The notes below the pieces were generated by a model that worked only from the letters and a program-made list of their open reading frames with translations, had not been told where the DNA came from and ran no database searches. DNA of 64,000 nt. Source: Sagittula salina (GTDB taxonomy: Bacteria > Pseudomonadota > Alphaproteobacteria > Rhodobacterales > Rhodobacteraceae). Of this stretch, positions 27,443-36,088 are shown one piece after another. The stretch lies in assembly GCF_017813235.1 (NCBI RefSeq), contig NZ_JAGISH010000001.1, forward strand, positions 372,001-436,000, given 5' to 3'. How positions within the stretch are numbered: the first letter of the stretch is position 1; every line of letters begins with the position of its first letter. Made by a program: the position numbers and the translations under genes.

Positions 27443-28228
27443 ATGCTCAGTTATCAGCACATCTATCACGCCGGAAATCTGGCCGACGTCCACAAGCACG
27501 CAGCCCTTGCGTGGACGCTCAACTACCTGACGCAAAAGCCGAAACCGATCAGTTACCTGGAAACGCACGCTGGGCGGGCGCTCTATGACTTGTCCAGCAC
27601 CGAGGCACTGAAGACTGGCGAGGCGAAACAGGGAGTTTCCAGACTTCTCAAGGCGTTACCCACCGACCACCCCTATCTTCGGGTGGTCGATTCCATCCGC
27701 AACACACATGGCCCCAATGCCTACCCCGGCTCTCCCCTGATCGCCCGCACCCTCCTGCGCGACAGCGACACCCTGCACCTCGCAGAGCTCCACCCGCAGG
27801 AGAATGCCGCCCTGCGCGCCAATCTGCGCGGCAGGAAAGTCCACGTCCATCAGCAGGATGGCTACGAGATGGCCATCTCCCTCGCGCCGCCCGAACCACG
27901 CCGCGGGATGCTGCTGATCGACCCCAGCTGGGAGGTCAAGGCCGACTACCAGACCCTGCCAAGGACCGTCGCCTCCATCGCCCGCAAATGGAATGTGGGG
28001 ATCATCATGATCTGGTATCCGATCCTTACTGACGCCCCCCACACCCCCATGCTCGCGGCCCTTCAGCAGGCCCACCCGGAGGGCTTGCGCCACGAAGTCC
28101 GCTTCCCCCCCGCGCGCGAGGGACACCGCATGGTGGGGTCGGGCCTGTTCACCATAAACCCGCCATGGGGGCTGGAGGCGGAACTGCAACACCTCTCGAA
28201 AACCCTGTTTTCAAGCCTGAAATCCTGA
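27443..28228 (+). CDS. rlmJ: 23S rRNA (adenine-2030-N6)-methyltransferase
   Basis: The 261-aa protein methylates A2030 of 23S rRNA in E. coli. It starts LSYQHIYHAGNLADVHKHAAL, the strong RlmJ signature, and has YLETHAGRALYDL for S-adenosylmethionine binding. The catalytic motif reads LIDPSWEVKADY, with DPSW where E. coli has DPPY. The ATG at 27443 is chosen because homology begins there; the open frame extends 73 codons upstream without sense. Confidence 0.92.
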   Translation: MLSYQHIYHAGNLADVHKHAALAWTLNYLTQKPKPISYLETHAGRALYDLSSTEALKTGEAKQGVSRLLKALPTDHPYLRVVDSIRNTHGPNAYPGSPLIARTLLRDSDTLHLAELHPQENAALRANLRGRKVHVHQQDGYEMAISLAPPEPRRGMLLIDPSWEVKADYQTLPRTVASIARKWNVGIIMIWYPILTDAPHTPMLAALQQAHPEGLRHEVRFPPAREGHRMVGSGLFTINPPWGLEAELQHLSKTLFSSLKS

Positions 28229-28281
28229 CCCGGCCACACTGTCTGCAAGGTATGATCGGGGCAAATCAGGCGGTAAAATCC

Positions 28282-28725
28282 ATGTTCGAACGGCTCTCAC
28301 ACTTCTTCCATTCAAAGACGCCGGCCAGGGCGCCCTTGCCGCCCATGGACGCGAAATACGCGCTTGGCACGCTTCTGGTGCGGGTGGCGCAGGTCGATCA
28401 CGCCTATCTGTTCGAGGAAATTGAGCAGATCGACCGTATCCTCGGGACGTGGAATGACATCAACCCGGTCGAGGCCGCCAAGATGCGCGCCACCTGCGAG
28501 CGCCTGTCGCAGGGTGCCGGCGACAGCGAGGCGCTGGCCGACCTGATCCGACAGCACGTCGATTATGCTCACCGGCTCGAGGCCGCGCAGGCGCTGTGGG
28601 CAGTGGCGCTGGCCGATGGCATCACCGACGACCGCGAAGAGGCTCTGGTCGACCTCATCGAAACCCACCTCGGCGTGGAGCCTGCGGATTCAGAGGAAGC
28701 CCGCGCCGCCGCCGTAATCCCCTGA
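28282..28725 (+). CDS. TerB-like protein (first of two)
   Basis: The 147-aa helical protein resembles the TerB/DjlA-type domain: LGTLLVRVAQVDHAYLFEE, then QIDRIL and ALADGITDDREEALVDLIE. TerB domains bind divalent metal in tellurite-resistance and membrane stress systems; solitary copies are common in Rhodobacteraceae and of unknown role. The first acidic site is less canonical than in the next gene. The start at MFERLSHFF follows a short upstream frame with no homology. A paralogue follows after 57 bases. Confidence 0.8.
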   Translation: MFERLSHFFHSKTPARAPLPPMDAKYALGTLLVRVAQVDHAYLFEEIEQIDRILGTWNDINPVEAAKMRATCERLSQGAGDSEALADLIRQHVDYAHRLEAAQALWAVALADGITDDREEALVDLIETHLGVEPADSEEARAAAVIP

Positions 28726-28782
28726 GACGCAATACCGAATCGTGATGCTTGGCAGCGGGTCGGGAGGCGCTATAACCACCCC

Positions 28783-29223
28783 ATGTTTGCAGATTTCCTC
28801 CGCCGCCTCACGGCGCCCGAACCCGATCCGATGGCCGACTCCGACGCGCGGCTGGCGCTGACCGCCCTGTTGGTACGGGTCGCCCGCGCCGATGGTGAGT
28901 ACGCCCCCTCGGAGCAGGCCCGCATCGACCGCATCATTGCGACCCGATATGGCCTTTCGCCCACCACGACGGCCGATTTGCGCGCGCAGGCCGAAGACCT
29001 GGAGGCTCAGGCCCCCGATACCGTCCGCTTTACCCGCGCGATCAAGGATGCCGTTCCGTTCGAGGACCGAATCGCCGTGATCGAGGCGCTCTGGACCGTG
29101 GTCCTGGCCGATGCGGACCGCGACGAGCACGAAGATTCCCTGCTGCGGCTGGTCGCAAGTCTGCTGGGCATCAGCGACATGGACAGTGCACTGGCGCGCC
29201 AACGCGTTGAAACAACGGCATGA
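28783..29223 (+). CDS. TerB-like protein (second of two)
   Basis: The 146-aa protein is a paralogue of the preceding one with a more canonical metal-site pattern, VRVARADGEYAPSEQARIDRI in part, and VVLADADRDEHEDSLLRLV. Its first residues (FADFLRRL) parallel FERLSHFF of the neighbour, which supports a tandem duplication. It overlaps the PhnD-like gene by four bases (ATGA), so the two are translated together. Role unknown. Confidence 0.83.
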   Translation: MFADFLRRLTAPEPDPMADSDARLALTALLVRVARADGEYAPSEQARIDRIIATRYGLSPTTTADLRAQAEDLEAQAPDTVRFTRAIKDAVPFEDRIAVIEALWTVVLADADRDEHEDSLLRLVASLLGISDMDSALARQRVETTA

Positions 29224-29942
29224 TCGCAAGCCTTCCAATGTATTGGCGGGAGGAGAACGCCGACCTCTGGCGCGCGTTCTGGGCCCACGCTCAGACAGCC
29301 CACCCGGGCCTTCCCGACCCGACCCCGCCGGACCAGATCCCGGAGCCATGGACCGACCACTGGCTGCGGGAGGACCTGATCCTGTCGGCCACCTGTTCGC
29401 TGCCTTTTCGGTCCGTCCTGAAGGACCGCGTGACCTACGTCGGCACATTGGGCCATTCGGTCACGGACCAACCCGGCTACTATCTGTCGAAGGTGATCCG
29501 CCGGCCCGACGTCACGCATCCGGTAACCCTTGCCTACAGCGAACCGCTCTCGCATTCGGGCTGGGCGGTCACCCGCAACCATCCAGCTCTGGCCGAGGTA
29601 ACACGAACCCTTGAAACCGGGTCACATGCGGCATCTCTGGCCGCCGTTGTGGAGGGGAGTGCCGATGTGGCCATGATCGATGCGATCACATGGCGGATCC
29701 TCGAACGCTTCGATCCGAACGCCGCGCGCGTCACTGTCGGCGGCGAAAGCACCGCATCGCCCGGCCATGCGCTCATCACCGCGAAGGGCAACGACCCTGC
29801 CCCGCTACGTGCGGCGATGGACCTCGCCTGTCGGACCTTCCGGGCCGAGGATCCGCAAAAGATGGGTGGGCCGCTGTCCTTTCACGTTCTGGACGAAACG
29901 CTCTATCATGCGTTGCCCATCCCGCCAGCACCGGGGGCCTGA
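29220..29942 (+). CDS. PhnD-like (phosphate/phosphonate-type) binding protein without signal peptide
   Basis: The 240-aa protein resembles PhnD/SsuA-type solute-binding proteins: IASLPMYWREENADLW at the start, YVGTLGHSVTDQPGYYLSKV, then GSADVAMIDAITWRIL. No signal peptide is seen, unlike periplasmic binding proteins, and no PhnC/PhnE transporter genes adjoin. It may sense a ligand in the cytoplasm. It is coupled to the second TerB gene and lies about 100 bases before an unrelated amino-acid importer. Confidence 0.75.
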   Translation: MIASLPMYWREENADLWRAFWAHAQTAHPGLPDPTPPDQIPEPWTDHWLREDLILSATCSLPFRSVLKDRVTYVGTLGHSVTDQPGYYLSKVIRRPDVTHPVTLAYSEPLSHSGWAVTRNHPALAEVTRTLETGSHAASLAAVVEGSADVAMIDAITWRILERFDPNAARVTVGGESTASPGHALITAKGNDPAPLRAAMDLACRTFRAEDPQKMGGPLSFHVLDETLYHALPIPPAPGA

Positions 29943-30047
29943 CCCGACGTCGACGCATGGAAAAATCGCCTGCCCTCTTGCATTGGCGGAGAAATTGCGC
30001 GTTTGATGCCCGAAATCTGGACAACCGATCAACCATTCGGAGGGCCC

Positions 30048-30821
30048 GTGACCGACACGCCGGTTATCGAAATCCGTAATCTTCACAAGGCGTATGGTCC
30101 CCTCGAAGTCCTCAGGGGTGTGGACATCAGCGCGCCCAAAGGCCACGTGATCTCGCTTATCGGGTCGTCGGGTTCGGGGAAATCGACGCTTCTGCGCTGT
30201 TGCAACCTGCTGGAGGACAGCCAGCAGGGCGAGATCGTCTTCAAGGGGGAACCGGTGATCTGGAAGGGCGAAGGTCACAACCGGCGCCCTTCCGACGCGA
30301 GACAGGTCCTGCGCATCCGCACCAACCTTTCCATGGTCTTTCAGCAGTTCAACCTGTGGGCACACATGACGATCCTTCAGAACGTCATGGAGGCACCGCT
30401 GACCGTCCTCAAACGCGACCGGGCCGAGGTCGAGGCCGCCGCACGCGGCTACCTCGACAAGGTCGGTATCGGCGACAAGTGCGACGCCTGGCCCGCGCAA
30501 CTGTCGGGTGGTCAGCAACAGCGTGCCGCCATCGCCCGCGCGCTCTGCATGGAGCCCGAAGCGCTGTTGTTCGACGAACCGACCTCTGCGCTCGACCCCG
30601 AGCTGGAGCAGGAGGTGGTAAAGGTCATCAAGGCGCTGGCCGAGGAAGGCCGCACCATGATCATTGTGACGCACGACATGAAAATGGCGCATGATGTCAG
30701 CGACCACGTCGTGTTTCTGCATCAGGGTCAGATCGAGGAACAGGGCCCGCCGGACGTTCTGTTCGGCGCGCCGAAGTCGGAACGCCTGCAGGGCTTCCTG
30801 CGGTCGACCGTCCACGCATGA
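30048..30821 (+). CDS. Polar amino acid ABC transporter, ATP-binding protein
   Basis: The 257-aa ATPase powers import of a polar amino acid. Motifs are GSSGSGKST (Walker A), FQQFNLWAHMT (Q-loop), LSGGQQQRAAIARAL (signature), LLFDEPTSALDPE (Walker B) and VTHDM (H-loop), all of the GlnQ/HisP subgroup. I choose GTG 30048, which has GGAGGG right upstream and gives the family length; an ATG 14 codons earlier is less likely. It starts a four-gene importer operon. Confidence 0.9.
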   Translation: MTDTPVIEIRNLHKAYGPLEVLRGVDISAPKGHVISLIGSSGSGKSTLLRCCNLLEDSQQGEIVFKGEPVIWKGEGHNRRPSDARQVLRIRTNLSMVFQQFNLWAHMTILQNVMEAPLTVLKRDRAEVEAAARGYLDKVGIGDKCDAWPAQLSGGQQQRAAIARALCMEPEALLFDEPTSALDPELEQEVVKVIKALAEEGRTMIIVTHDMKMAHDVSDHVVFLHQGQIEEQGPPDVLFGAPKSERLQGFLRSTVHA

Positions 30822-30886
30822 GGCGGCGCATCCCTGCGGGGAGCCGTCCAAAGGGCACAACGCCCATAAAACAGGGAGTAACAAGC

Positions 30887-31621
30887 ATGAAGAACATCCT
30901 GATCGGAACCGCCGCTCTGGCGATGCTGGCCACAGCCGCGCTGGCCGAGAGCCACTCCGTCGTGCGCCTCGGTACGGAGGGCGCCTACCCTCCCTACAAC
31001 TTCATCAACGACGCGGGCGAGGTCGACGGATTCGAGCGCGAACTGGGCGACGAACTGTGCAAGCGGGCCGAACTGACCTGCGAGTGGACCACCAACGACT
31101 GGGATTCGATCATCCCGAACCTGACGTCTGGTAACTACGACGCGATCATCGCGGGCATGTCGATCACCGACGAACGCAAGGACGTCATCGACTTCACCCA
31201 GAACTACACGCCCCCGTCGCCCTCCGCCTTTGCCGCCATGTCGGCGGACCTGGATCTCGAGTCGGCGGTGATCTCGGCGCAGACCGGCACCATCCAGGCC
31301 GCGCATGTCACGTCGATGGGCGGTGCCACACTGCTGGAGTTCGCCAACCCCGATGAAACCATCGCCGCGGTAAAGAACGGCGAAGCGGATGCCGTCATGG
31401 CCGACAAGGACTTCCTGATCCCGGTGGTCGAGGAATCCGGCGGCGACATGAGCTTTGTAGGCGAAGACGTCGCGCTTGGCGGCGGCATCGGGATGGGCTT
31501 CCGCAAGTCGGACCCCGAGCTGCGTGAAAAGTTCGACACGGCGATCCAGTCCATGAAGGACGATGGCACGCTCAATGCCCTGATCGTGAAGCACCTCGGC
31601 GAAGACAGCCCGAAGTTCTGA
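30887..31621 (+). CDS. Polar amino acid ABC transporter, periplasmic binding protein
   Basis: The 244-aa protein has a clear signal peptide (MKNILIGTAALAMLATAALA), then a family-3 solute-binding fold: LGTEGAYPPYNFINDAGEV and ANDAIIAGMS-like text (YDAIIAGMSITDERK). These are hallmarks of lysine/arginine/ornithine or opine binding proteins. GGGAG precedes the ATG. A terminator-like hairpin follows immediately, as often seen where binding protein is needed in excess over permeases. Confidence 0.9.
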   Translation: MKNILIGTAALAMLATAALAESHSVVRLGTEGAYPPYNFINDAGEVDGFERELGDELCKRAELTCEWTTNDWDSIIPNLTSGNYDAIIAGMSITDERKDVIDFTQNYTPPSPSAFAAMSADLDLESAVISAQTGTIQAAHVTSMGGATLLEFANPDETIAAVKNGEADAVMADKDFLIPVVEESGGDMSFVGEDVALGGGIGMGFRKSDPELREKFDTAIQSMKDDGTLNALIVKHLGEDSPKF

Positions 31622-31636
31622 TCCCCTGACACCGCA

Positions 31637-31671
31637 CCCCGGCCGCCCCTTTGCGCGGCCGGGGTGTTTTT
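31637..31671 (+). terminator. Attenuator-like hairpin after the binding-protein gene
   Basis: A 10-bp stem (CCCCGGCCGC with GCGGCCGGGG), an 8-base loop and TGTTTTTG lie inside the importer operon, between the binding protein and the first permease. Partial termination would lower permease expression relative to the binding protein. Confidence 0.75.
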
Positions 31672-31696
31672 GTATTTCACGGCATCTGCCGTTTCG

Positions 31697-32602
31697 ATGG
31701 AGGCAGCCATCCTCACCGCCTGTGCCGATCCGTCGACCCTTTCGGGTCTCAGCTGGCTCGTGTGCTACCTGACCACGGGCAAGCACATGGCGTTTTACGG
31801 CTCTTTCGGGACCGTGCTGCTGCTGCTGGCGGTGACCGCGCCGGTGGCGCTGGGGTTCGGCTTTGCCGCGGCCATGGCAGCCCGCTCGCGCATCTGGCCG
31901 CTGTCGTGGTTTGGACGGGGCTACATTGCGATCGTGCGCGGAGTGCCGGATATCGCCTTCTTCCTGTTCTTCGTGATCGCGCTGGATCAGTTCTTCGAAT
32001 GGCTGCGGCACGAGGTAAAATGCCCCGACTGGGATCAGCCGGTCTGGCAGGGCAACGATTTCGTGGTCTGTTCGGCCGCCAAGTTGCCGCTGAACAATTC
32101 CGCCCAATGGGTCCACGAGGCCTACGGCTTCAGCCTCGCAGTGATCACCTTTGCCATCGTCTTCGGCGCCTTCGCGGCCAATGTGCTTTATGGCGCGATG
32201 CGGGCCGTGCCCCGCGCCCAGCTGGAGACCGCCGAGGCCTATGGCATGACCCAGCGCCAGACGTTCTGGCGCATCCTCGTGCCGCAGATGTGGGTCTACG
32301 CCCTGCCCGGCCTGTCGAACCTCTGGATGGTGCTGATAAAGGCCACACCGCTGCTGTTCCTTCTGGGTGTCGAGGATATCGTCTACTGGGCGCGCGAGCT
32401 GGGCGGGTCGAAGACTGCGAAGTTCACCGATTACCCGCACGGCGACTGGCGCATGTGGTACTTCCTGGCGTTGCTGGTCTTCTACCTCGCCTTTACCTGG
32501 GTGTCGGAAAAGGTCCTGAACCGGCTCATGGCGCGGCTCACCCACGGGCAGGCAACGGTGGGTGGCGAGGCCCAGCGCAAGACCGTGGGGAAGGCCGCAT
32601 GA
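31697..32602 (+). CDS. Polar amino acid ABC transporter, permease 1
   Basis: The 301-aa inner-membrane permease has the HisQ/M-type pattern: an N-terminal SFGTVLLLLAVTAPVAL helix, IVRGVPDIAFFLFF, and the EAA loop LETAEAYGMTQRQTFWRILVPQM. It is longer than average because of an inserted segment around CPDWDQPVW that probably faces the periplasm. I start at ATG 31697, since an upstream GTG lies inside the terminator hairpin. It pairs with permease 2. Confidence 0.87.
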   Translation: MEAAILTACADPSTLSGLSWLVCYLTTGKHMAFYGSFGTVLLLLAVTAPVALGFGFAAAMAARSRIWPLSWFGRGYIAIVRGVPDIAFFLFFVIALDQFFEWLRHEVKCPDWDQPVWQGNDFVVCSAAKLPLNNSAQWVHEAYGFSLAVITFAIVFGAFAANVLYGAMRAVPRAQLETAEAYGMTQRQTFWRILVPQMWVYALPGLSNLWMVLIKATPLLFLLGVEDIVYWARELGGSKTAKFTDYPHGDWRMWYFLALLVFYLAFTWVSEKVLNRLMARLTHGQATVGGEAQRKTVGKAA

Positions 32603-32658
32603 GGATTGTCGCCAAGGGGTCATGGCCCCCCGCGCTATCGCGCTCGCTCCGGAGGAAT

Positions 32659-32691
32659 ATGGGAATCAAGCAAGCAGGGGCGTTTCTATGA
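32659..32691 (+). other. Possible 10-codon leader peptide overlapping the permease 2 start
   Basis: An ATG directly behind GGAGGA opens a frame of ten codons (MGIKQAGAFL) whose stop TGA overlaps the permease 2 ATG (ATGA). It could serve translational coupling. The spacing between GGAGG and ATG is only about three bases, which is short. Confidence 0.25.
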
Positions 32692-33494
32692 GCTGCTGGG
32701 ACACCGTCCAGATGTACGCGCTGCGCTCGCTTGGCTACGGCGAACGGCTGCTGCCGCGTGACGATTTCACCATCTGTCAGCAGGTGACGCTGATCGGTTC
32801 CGGCATGATGTGGAATGTCTACTTCGGCGTGCTGGCACTGGCCGCGGGGTTCTTTCTTGCCACAGCGCTGGCGCTTGGAAAGGCATCTCCGCAGCTGTGG
32901 CTGAGGAAACCGGCGCAATGGTTCATTTTCGTCTTCCGGGGCTCGCCACTGTTTATCCAGTTCTTCTTCGCCTACTTCGCCTTCCTGTCGCTAAAGCAGC
33001 TCTCGCCGCTGTTCGATCCGTTTTCCTCCGCCTGGATGGGGGCGCTGGTGGTGCTGTTCCTGAACACCGCCGCCTACAGCGGGGAAATTTTCCATGGCGC
33101 TCTGATGTCGGTGCCGAAGGGCGATATGGAGGCCGCAGACGCCTATGGCTTCACCGGCTGGGCGCGGTTCCGCAAGATCACGTGGCCCACCATGCTGCGG
33201 CTGGCGTGGCCCGCCTACACCAATGAGGCGATCTTTCTTTTCCATGCGACCACGCTGGTATTTTTCTCCGGCTTCCCGGCACGGCAGCAGAAGGGCGACG
33301 CGCTCTATTACGCGAATTATTTTGCGGACAAGACCTTCAACCCCTTCATCCCCTACCCGATCCTCGCGGGTTATTTCATCCTTGTGACACTGGTCATCAT
33401 TGGTGTCTTCGGGTTGGTGAACCGGCGACTGAACCGTCACCTGCCCGTTGCGCGCAAGATGCGGATGCGACTGCGGGCACCCCTGATGCGTTAA
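32688..33494 (+). CDS. Polar amino acid ABC transporter, permease 2
   Basis: The 268-aa permease carries FVFRGSPLFIQFFFAYF and the EAA loop MEAADAYGFTGWARFRKITWP, as in HisM/ArtM-type subunits. A long frame extends upstream, but SCWDTVQMYALRSLGYG marks the natural start, with AGGGGC before the ATG. It completes the importer. The following amine-catabolism genes suggest a basic amino acid or amine substrate; that is inference. Confidence 0.9.
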   Translation: MSCWDTVQMYALRSLGYGERLLPRDDFTICQQVTLIGSGMMWNVYFGVLALAAGFFLATALALGKASPQLWLRKPAQWFIFVFRGSPLFIQFFFAYFAFLSLKQLSPLFDPFSSAWMGALVVLFLNTAAYSGEIFHGALMSVPKGDMEAADAYGFTGWARFRKITWPTMLRLAWPAYTNEAIFLFHATTLVFFSGFPARQQKGDALYYANYFADKTFNPFIPYPILAGYFILVTLVIIGVFGLVNRRLNRHLPVARKMRMRLRAPLMR

Positions 33495-33712
33495 GCAGGG
33501 CGGGTGGTTCCAGCGAAGATTACTCCCTGAAGAGCCGCAATCTGCCAGTGCAAAAAATCCACGCTACCACCCGGCGGCGGATGCGGTCTTTTCGATAGGC
33601 GAGGACTTGGGCAAAGATCAACGTTGCGCCGAATCCTGGAAACAGAGATAGTTCCCCCATCCGTTAAAAGCCTTTCTCCCAACTGCCCAAACTATTTCAC
33701 ACGGACAGAACC

Positions 33713-33910
33713 ATGGAATTCACTCTTCCGGTCATATTTTACGCAGCCCGGCTCGGCCTTATTGCCGCAGCTTACACAACCGTCAGCCATCATCCGGCGT
33801 ATCAGGAAATGACACGTCCGGCCCGGCGCAGGCTTTGTTTCCTGGCCATCGCCATCGTTCTGCTCCCGCTCGAAGTGCTGGCAGCACTGGCTTACTTGTT
33901 ACCTACCTGA
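33713..33910 (+). CDS. Small membrane protein, hypothetical
   Basis: The 65-aa product has two hydrophobic segments (LPVIFYAARLGLIAAAY, and LCFLAIAIVLLPLEVLAAL) separated by a basic stretch with TRPARRR, which gives a clean two-helix topology. GGACAG lies before the ATG. No family is recognised. It stands alone between the importer and the glutamylation cluster. Confidence 0.45.
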   Translation: MEFTLPVIFYAARLGLIAAAYTTVSHHPAYQEMTRPARRRLCFLAIAIVLLPLEVLAALAYLLPT

Positions 33911-33940
33911 GCAGGCAAGCCTTGCCATTCTGCCCTGCAT

Positions 33941-33978
33941 CTCGTTATCTCTGAATTTGATCAAAAATCGATAACGAG
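33941..33978. promoter_or_regulatory. Perfect 9-bp inverted repeat with inner palindrome before the first GS-like gene
   Basis: CTCGTTATC at 33941-33949 faces GATAACGAG at 33970-33978. Inside sits a ten-base palindrome, TTTGATCAAA (33956-33965), with nearly the same centre. The right arm ends seven bases before the ATG at 33985, so the dyad covers the ribosome binding region. It may be an operator for a dimeric regulator of amine catabolism or an RNA structure that controls translation. Confidence 0.6.
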
Positions 33979-33984
33979 GCCAAC

Positions 33985-35331
33985 ATGCCCGCCCCCAGCG
34001 CCACATGGCTGCATGAGCATCCCCATATCCGCACCATCCGTGCCGCCGCCAGTGATCTGAACGGCGTCGCCCGCGGCAAACGGATGCCCATCCCTTCGGC
34101 CATCAAACTTCTGTCCGACGGCACCCGCTTTCCCTTCTCGGCTCTTTCGGTCGACATCTGGGGCGAGGACATCGAGGACAGTCCACTCGTCTTCGACACC
34201 GGCGACCGGGATGCCACCCTCTTCCCAACAGAACGCGGCTTTGTCCCCATGCCGTGGCTGGAAGCGCCTTCGGCCCTTATACCGCTGTGGATGTTCCACG
34301 AGGACGGGCGGCCCTACGACGGCGACCCGCGCCACGCGCTCAGCTACGTGCTGGATCGATACAAGGCACGCGGCCTGACGCCGGTCTGCGCGGTAGAACT
34401 GGAATTCTACCTGATCGACGACTCGGGTCGCTCGCTGCGTGTCCCGGTCTCGCCGCGCTCCGGAAAGCGGCGCGACATGGCAGAGGTGCTTTCGATTCGC
34501 GCGCTGGATGCCTTCGACACCTTCTTTACGGATCTCTACGACCACTGCGAGGAAATGGATATCCCGGCGGATACCATGATCTCAGAGGCGGGTCTGGGGC
34601 AGTTCGAAGTCAACCTGCTCCACCAGAACGATTCGCTGAAGGCGGCGGACGATGCGTGGCTGTTCAAGCAGCTGGTGAAGGGACTGGCGCGCAAGCACGG
34701 TTTCGCCGCGTCGTTCATGGCCAAACCCTACGAGGATTATGCCGGATCGGGAATGCACGCACATTTCTCCGTGCTGGATGAAAACGGTGTCAACGTATTT
34801 GACAACGGCGGGGCGGAGGGCACGACCACCCTGCAGCACGCCATCGCGGGTTGCATGGCCGCGCTGCACGATTCCACGCTGGTCTATGCGCCGCACATGA
34901 ACAGTTACGAACGTTTCGTTCCAGGCGCTCATGCCCCCGGCGCGATCTGCTGGGCGTACGAGAACAGGACCGTGGCAGTTCGCGTGCCCTCGGGCAGCCC
35001 CGTGGCGCGACGGATCGAGCATCGCGTATCGGGCGGGGACGTGAACCCCTACCTCGCATTGGCGGCAATCCTCGGAGCCGCGCTGGTGGGGATCGAGGAC
35101 GGCATGACACCGCCCCCCGCGATCACGGGCAATGCCTATGTGCAGGACCTGCCCCGCATCCCCTCGGACTGGGAGTCCGCGATCGACGCTTTCGAAAAGA
35201 GCACGATCCTGCCGCGCATCTTCCCGCGCGAAATGATCCGAAACTTTGTCATGCTGAAGCGTCAGGAATGTCGCGACATGGAAGAACTGACAGAGCAGGA
35301 GCGCGTGGACATCTACCTCGATACGGTGTGA
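33985..35331 (+). CDS. Glutamine synthetase-like gamma-glutamyl-amine ligase (first of two)
   Basis: The 448-aa protein is of the GS-I fold, in the PuuA-like branch that joins glutamate to putrescine or related amines with ATP. Seen in order are DLNGVARGKRMP near the N-terminus, AVELEFYLID, GSGMHAHFSVLDENG (ATP/metal site), ENRTVAVRVPSGSP and GDVNPYLALAAIL. Length fits PuuA rather than GlnA with adenylylation control. It heads a ligase-amidotransferase-ligase-oxidase series. The exact amine is unknown. Confidence 0.88.
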   Translation: MPAPSATWLHEHPHIRTIRAAASDLNGVARGKRMPIPSAIKLLSDGTRFPFSALSVDIWGEDIEDSPLVFDTGDRDATLFPTERGFVPMPWLEAPSALIPLWMFHEDGRPYDGDPRHALSYVLDRYKARGLTPVCAVELEFYLIDDSGRSLRVPVSPRSGKRRDMAEVLSIRALDAFDTFFTDLYDHCEEMDIPADTMISEAGLGQFEVNLLHQNDSLKAADDAWLFKQLVKGLARKHGFAASFMAKPYEDYAGSGMHAHFSVLDENGVNVFDNGGAEGTTTLQHAIAGCMAALHDSTLVYAPHMNSYERFVPGAHAPGAICWAYENRTVAVRVPSGSPVARRIEHRVSGGDVNPYLALAAILGAALVGIEDGMTPPPAITGNAYVQDLPRIPSDWESAIDAFEKSTILPRIFPREMIRNFVMLKRQECRDMEELTEQERVDIYLDTV

Positions 35332-35404
35332 CACCAAGCCCTCGGGCTTTCCCTTGCCGCGCCGCGCAGGCGCGGCTACCTATGACACGATCTATGGTGC
35401 ATCC

Positions 35405-36088
35405 ATGAAAATCGGCATCCTCAAAACCGGCCCCGTACCCGACGCGCTGATCGCGGATTTCGGCGAATACCACGACATGTTCGAGGCGATGCTGGCGCCT
35501 TACGGCTTCGACTTTCAGGTCTGGTCCGTGGTCGATGGCGACTTCCCCCAGAGCTTGGAGGATGCGGACGGCTGGCTTATCACCGGCTCCCGCCACGGCG
35601 TTTACGAGGACCACCCCTGGCTGCCGCCGCTGGAACAGTGCATCCGCGACATCTTTGCGGCGGGGCGGCCTCTGATCGGCGTCTGTTTTGGCCATCAGGT
35701 GATCGCACAGGCGCTTGGCGGTCGGGTGGAAAAATACGCAGGCGGATGGGCCATCGGGCCGAAGGTCTACCATTTTCCCGACGGCCCCCGCGTCATCCAG
35801 GCCTGGCATCAGGATCAGGTCATCGCCCCGCCAGAGGGCGCGGTAACGCTGGCCCACTCCGACATGTGCGAACACGCGGCGCTGCTTTATCCGGGCAAAG
35901 CCTTCACCGTGCAGCCGCATCCGGAATTCGATGACGGTTTCATCCAGGGGCTGATGGACCACCGCGCAAAGGGGGTCGTGCCCGACGACGTTCTGGCAGA
36001 GGCGCAAGGGCGCATGGGTAAGGCGCTGGACCGCGACGCCATGGCGGCGATGTTCGCCAAATTCTTCCGCGAGAAGGAAATCTCATGA
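35405..36088 (+). CDS. Class-I glutamine amidotransferase-type hydrolase
   Basis: The 227-aa protein has a GATase-1 fold: LITGSRHGVYEDHPWLPPLE, the nucleophile in GVCFGHQVIAQALGG, and HPEF near the C-terminus. Such a protein between two gamma-glutamyl ligase genes could hydrolyse gamma-glutamyl intermediates (the PuuD role) or deliver ammonia. It is more like the GuaA-type domain than PuuD/peptidase C26. It overlaps the next gene by four bases. Confidence 0.85.
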   Translation: MKIGILKTGPVPDALIADFGEYHDMFEAMLAPYGFDFQVWSVVDGDFPQSLEDADGWLITGSRHGVYEDHPWLPPLEQCIRDIFAAGRPLIGVCFGHQVIAQALGGRVEKYAGGWAIGPKVYHFPDGPRVIQAWHQDQVIAPPEGAVTLAHSDMCEHAALLYPGKAFTVQPHPEFDDGFIQGLMDHRAKGVVPDDVLAEAQGRMGKALDRDAMAAMFAKFFREKEIS

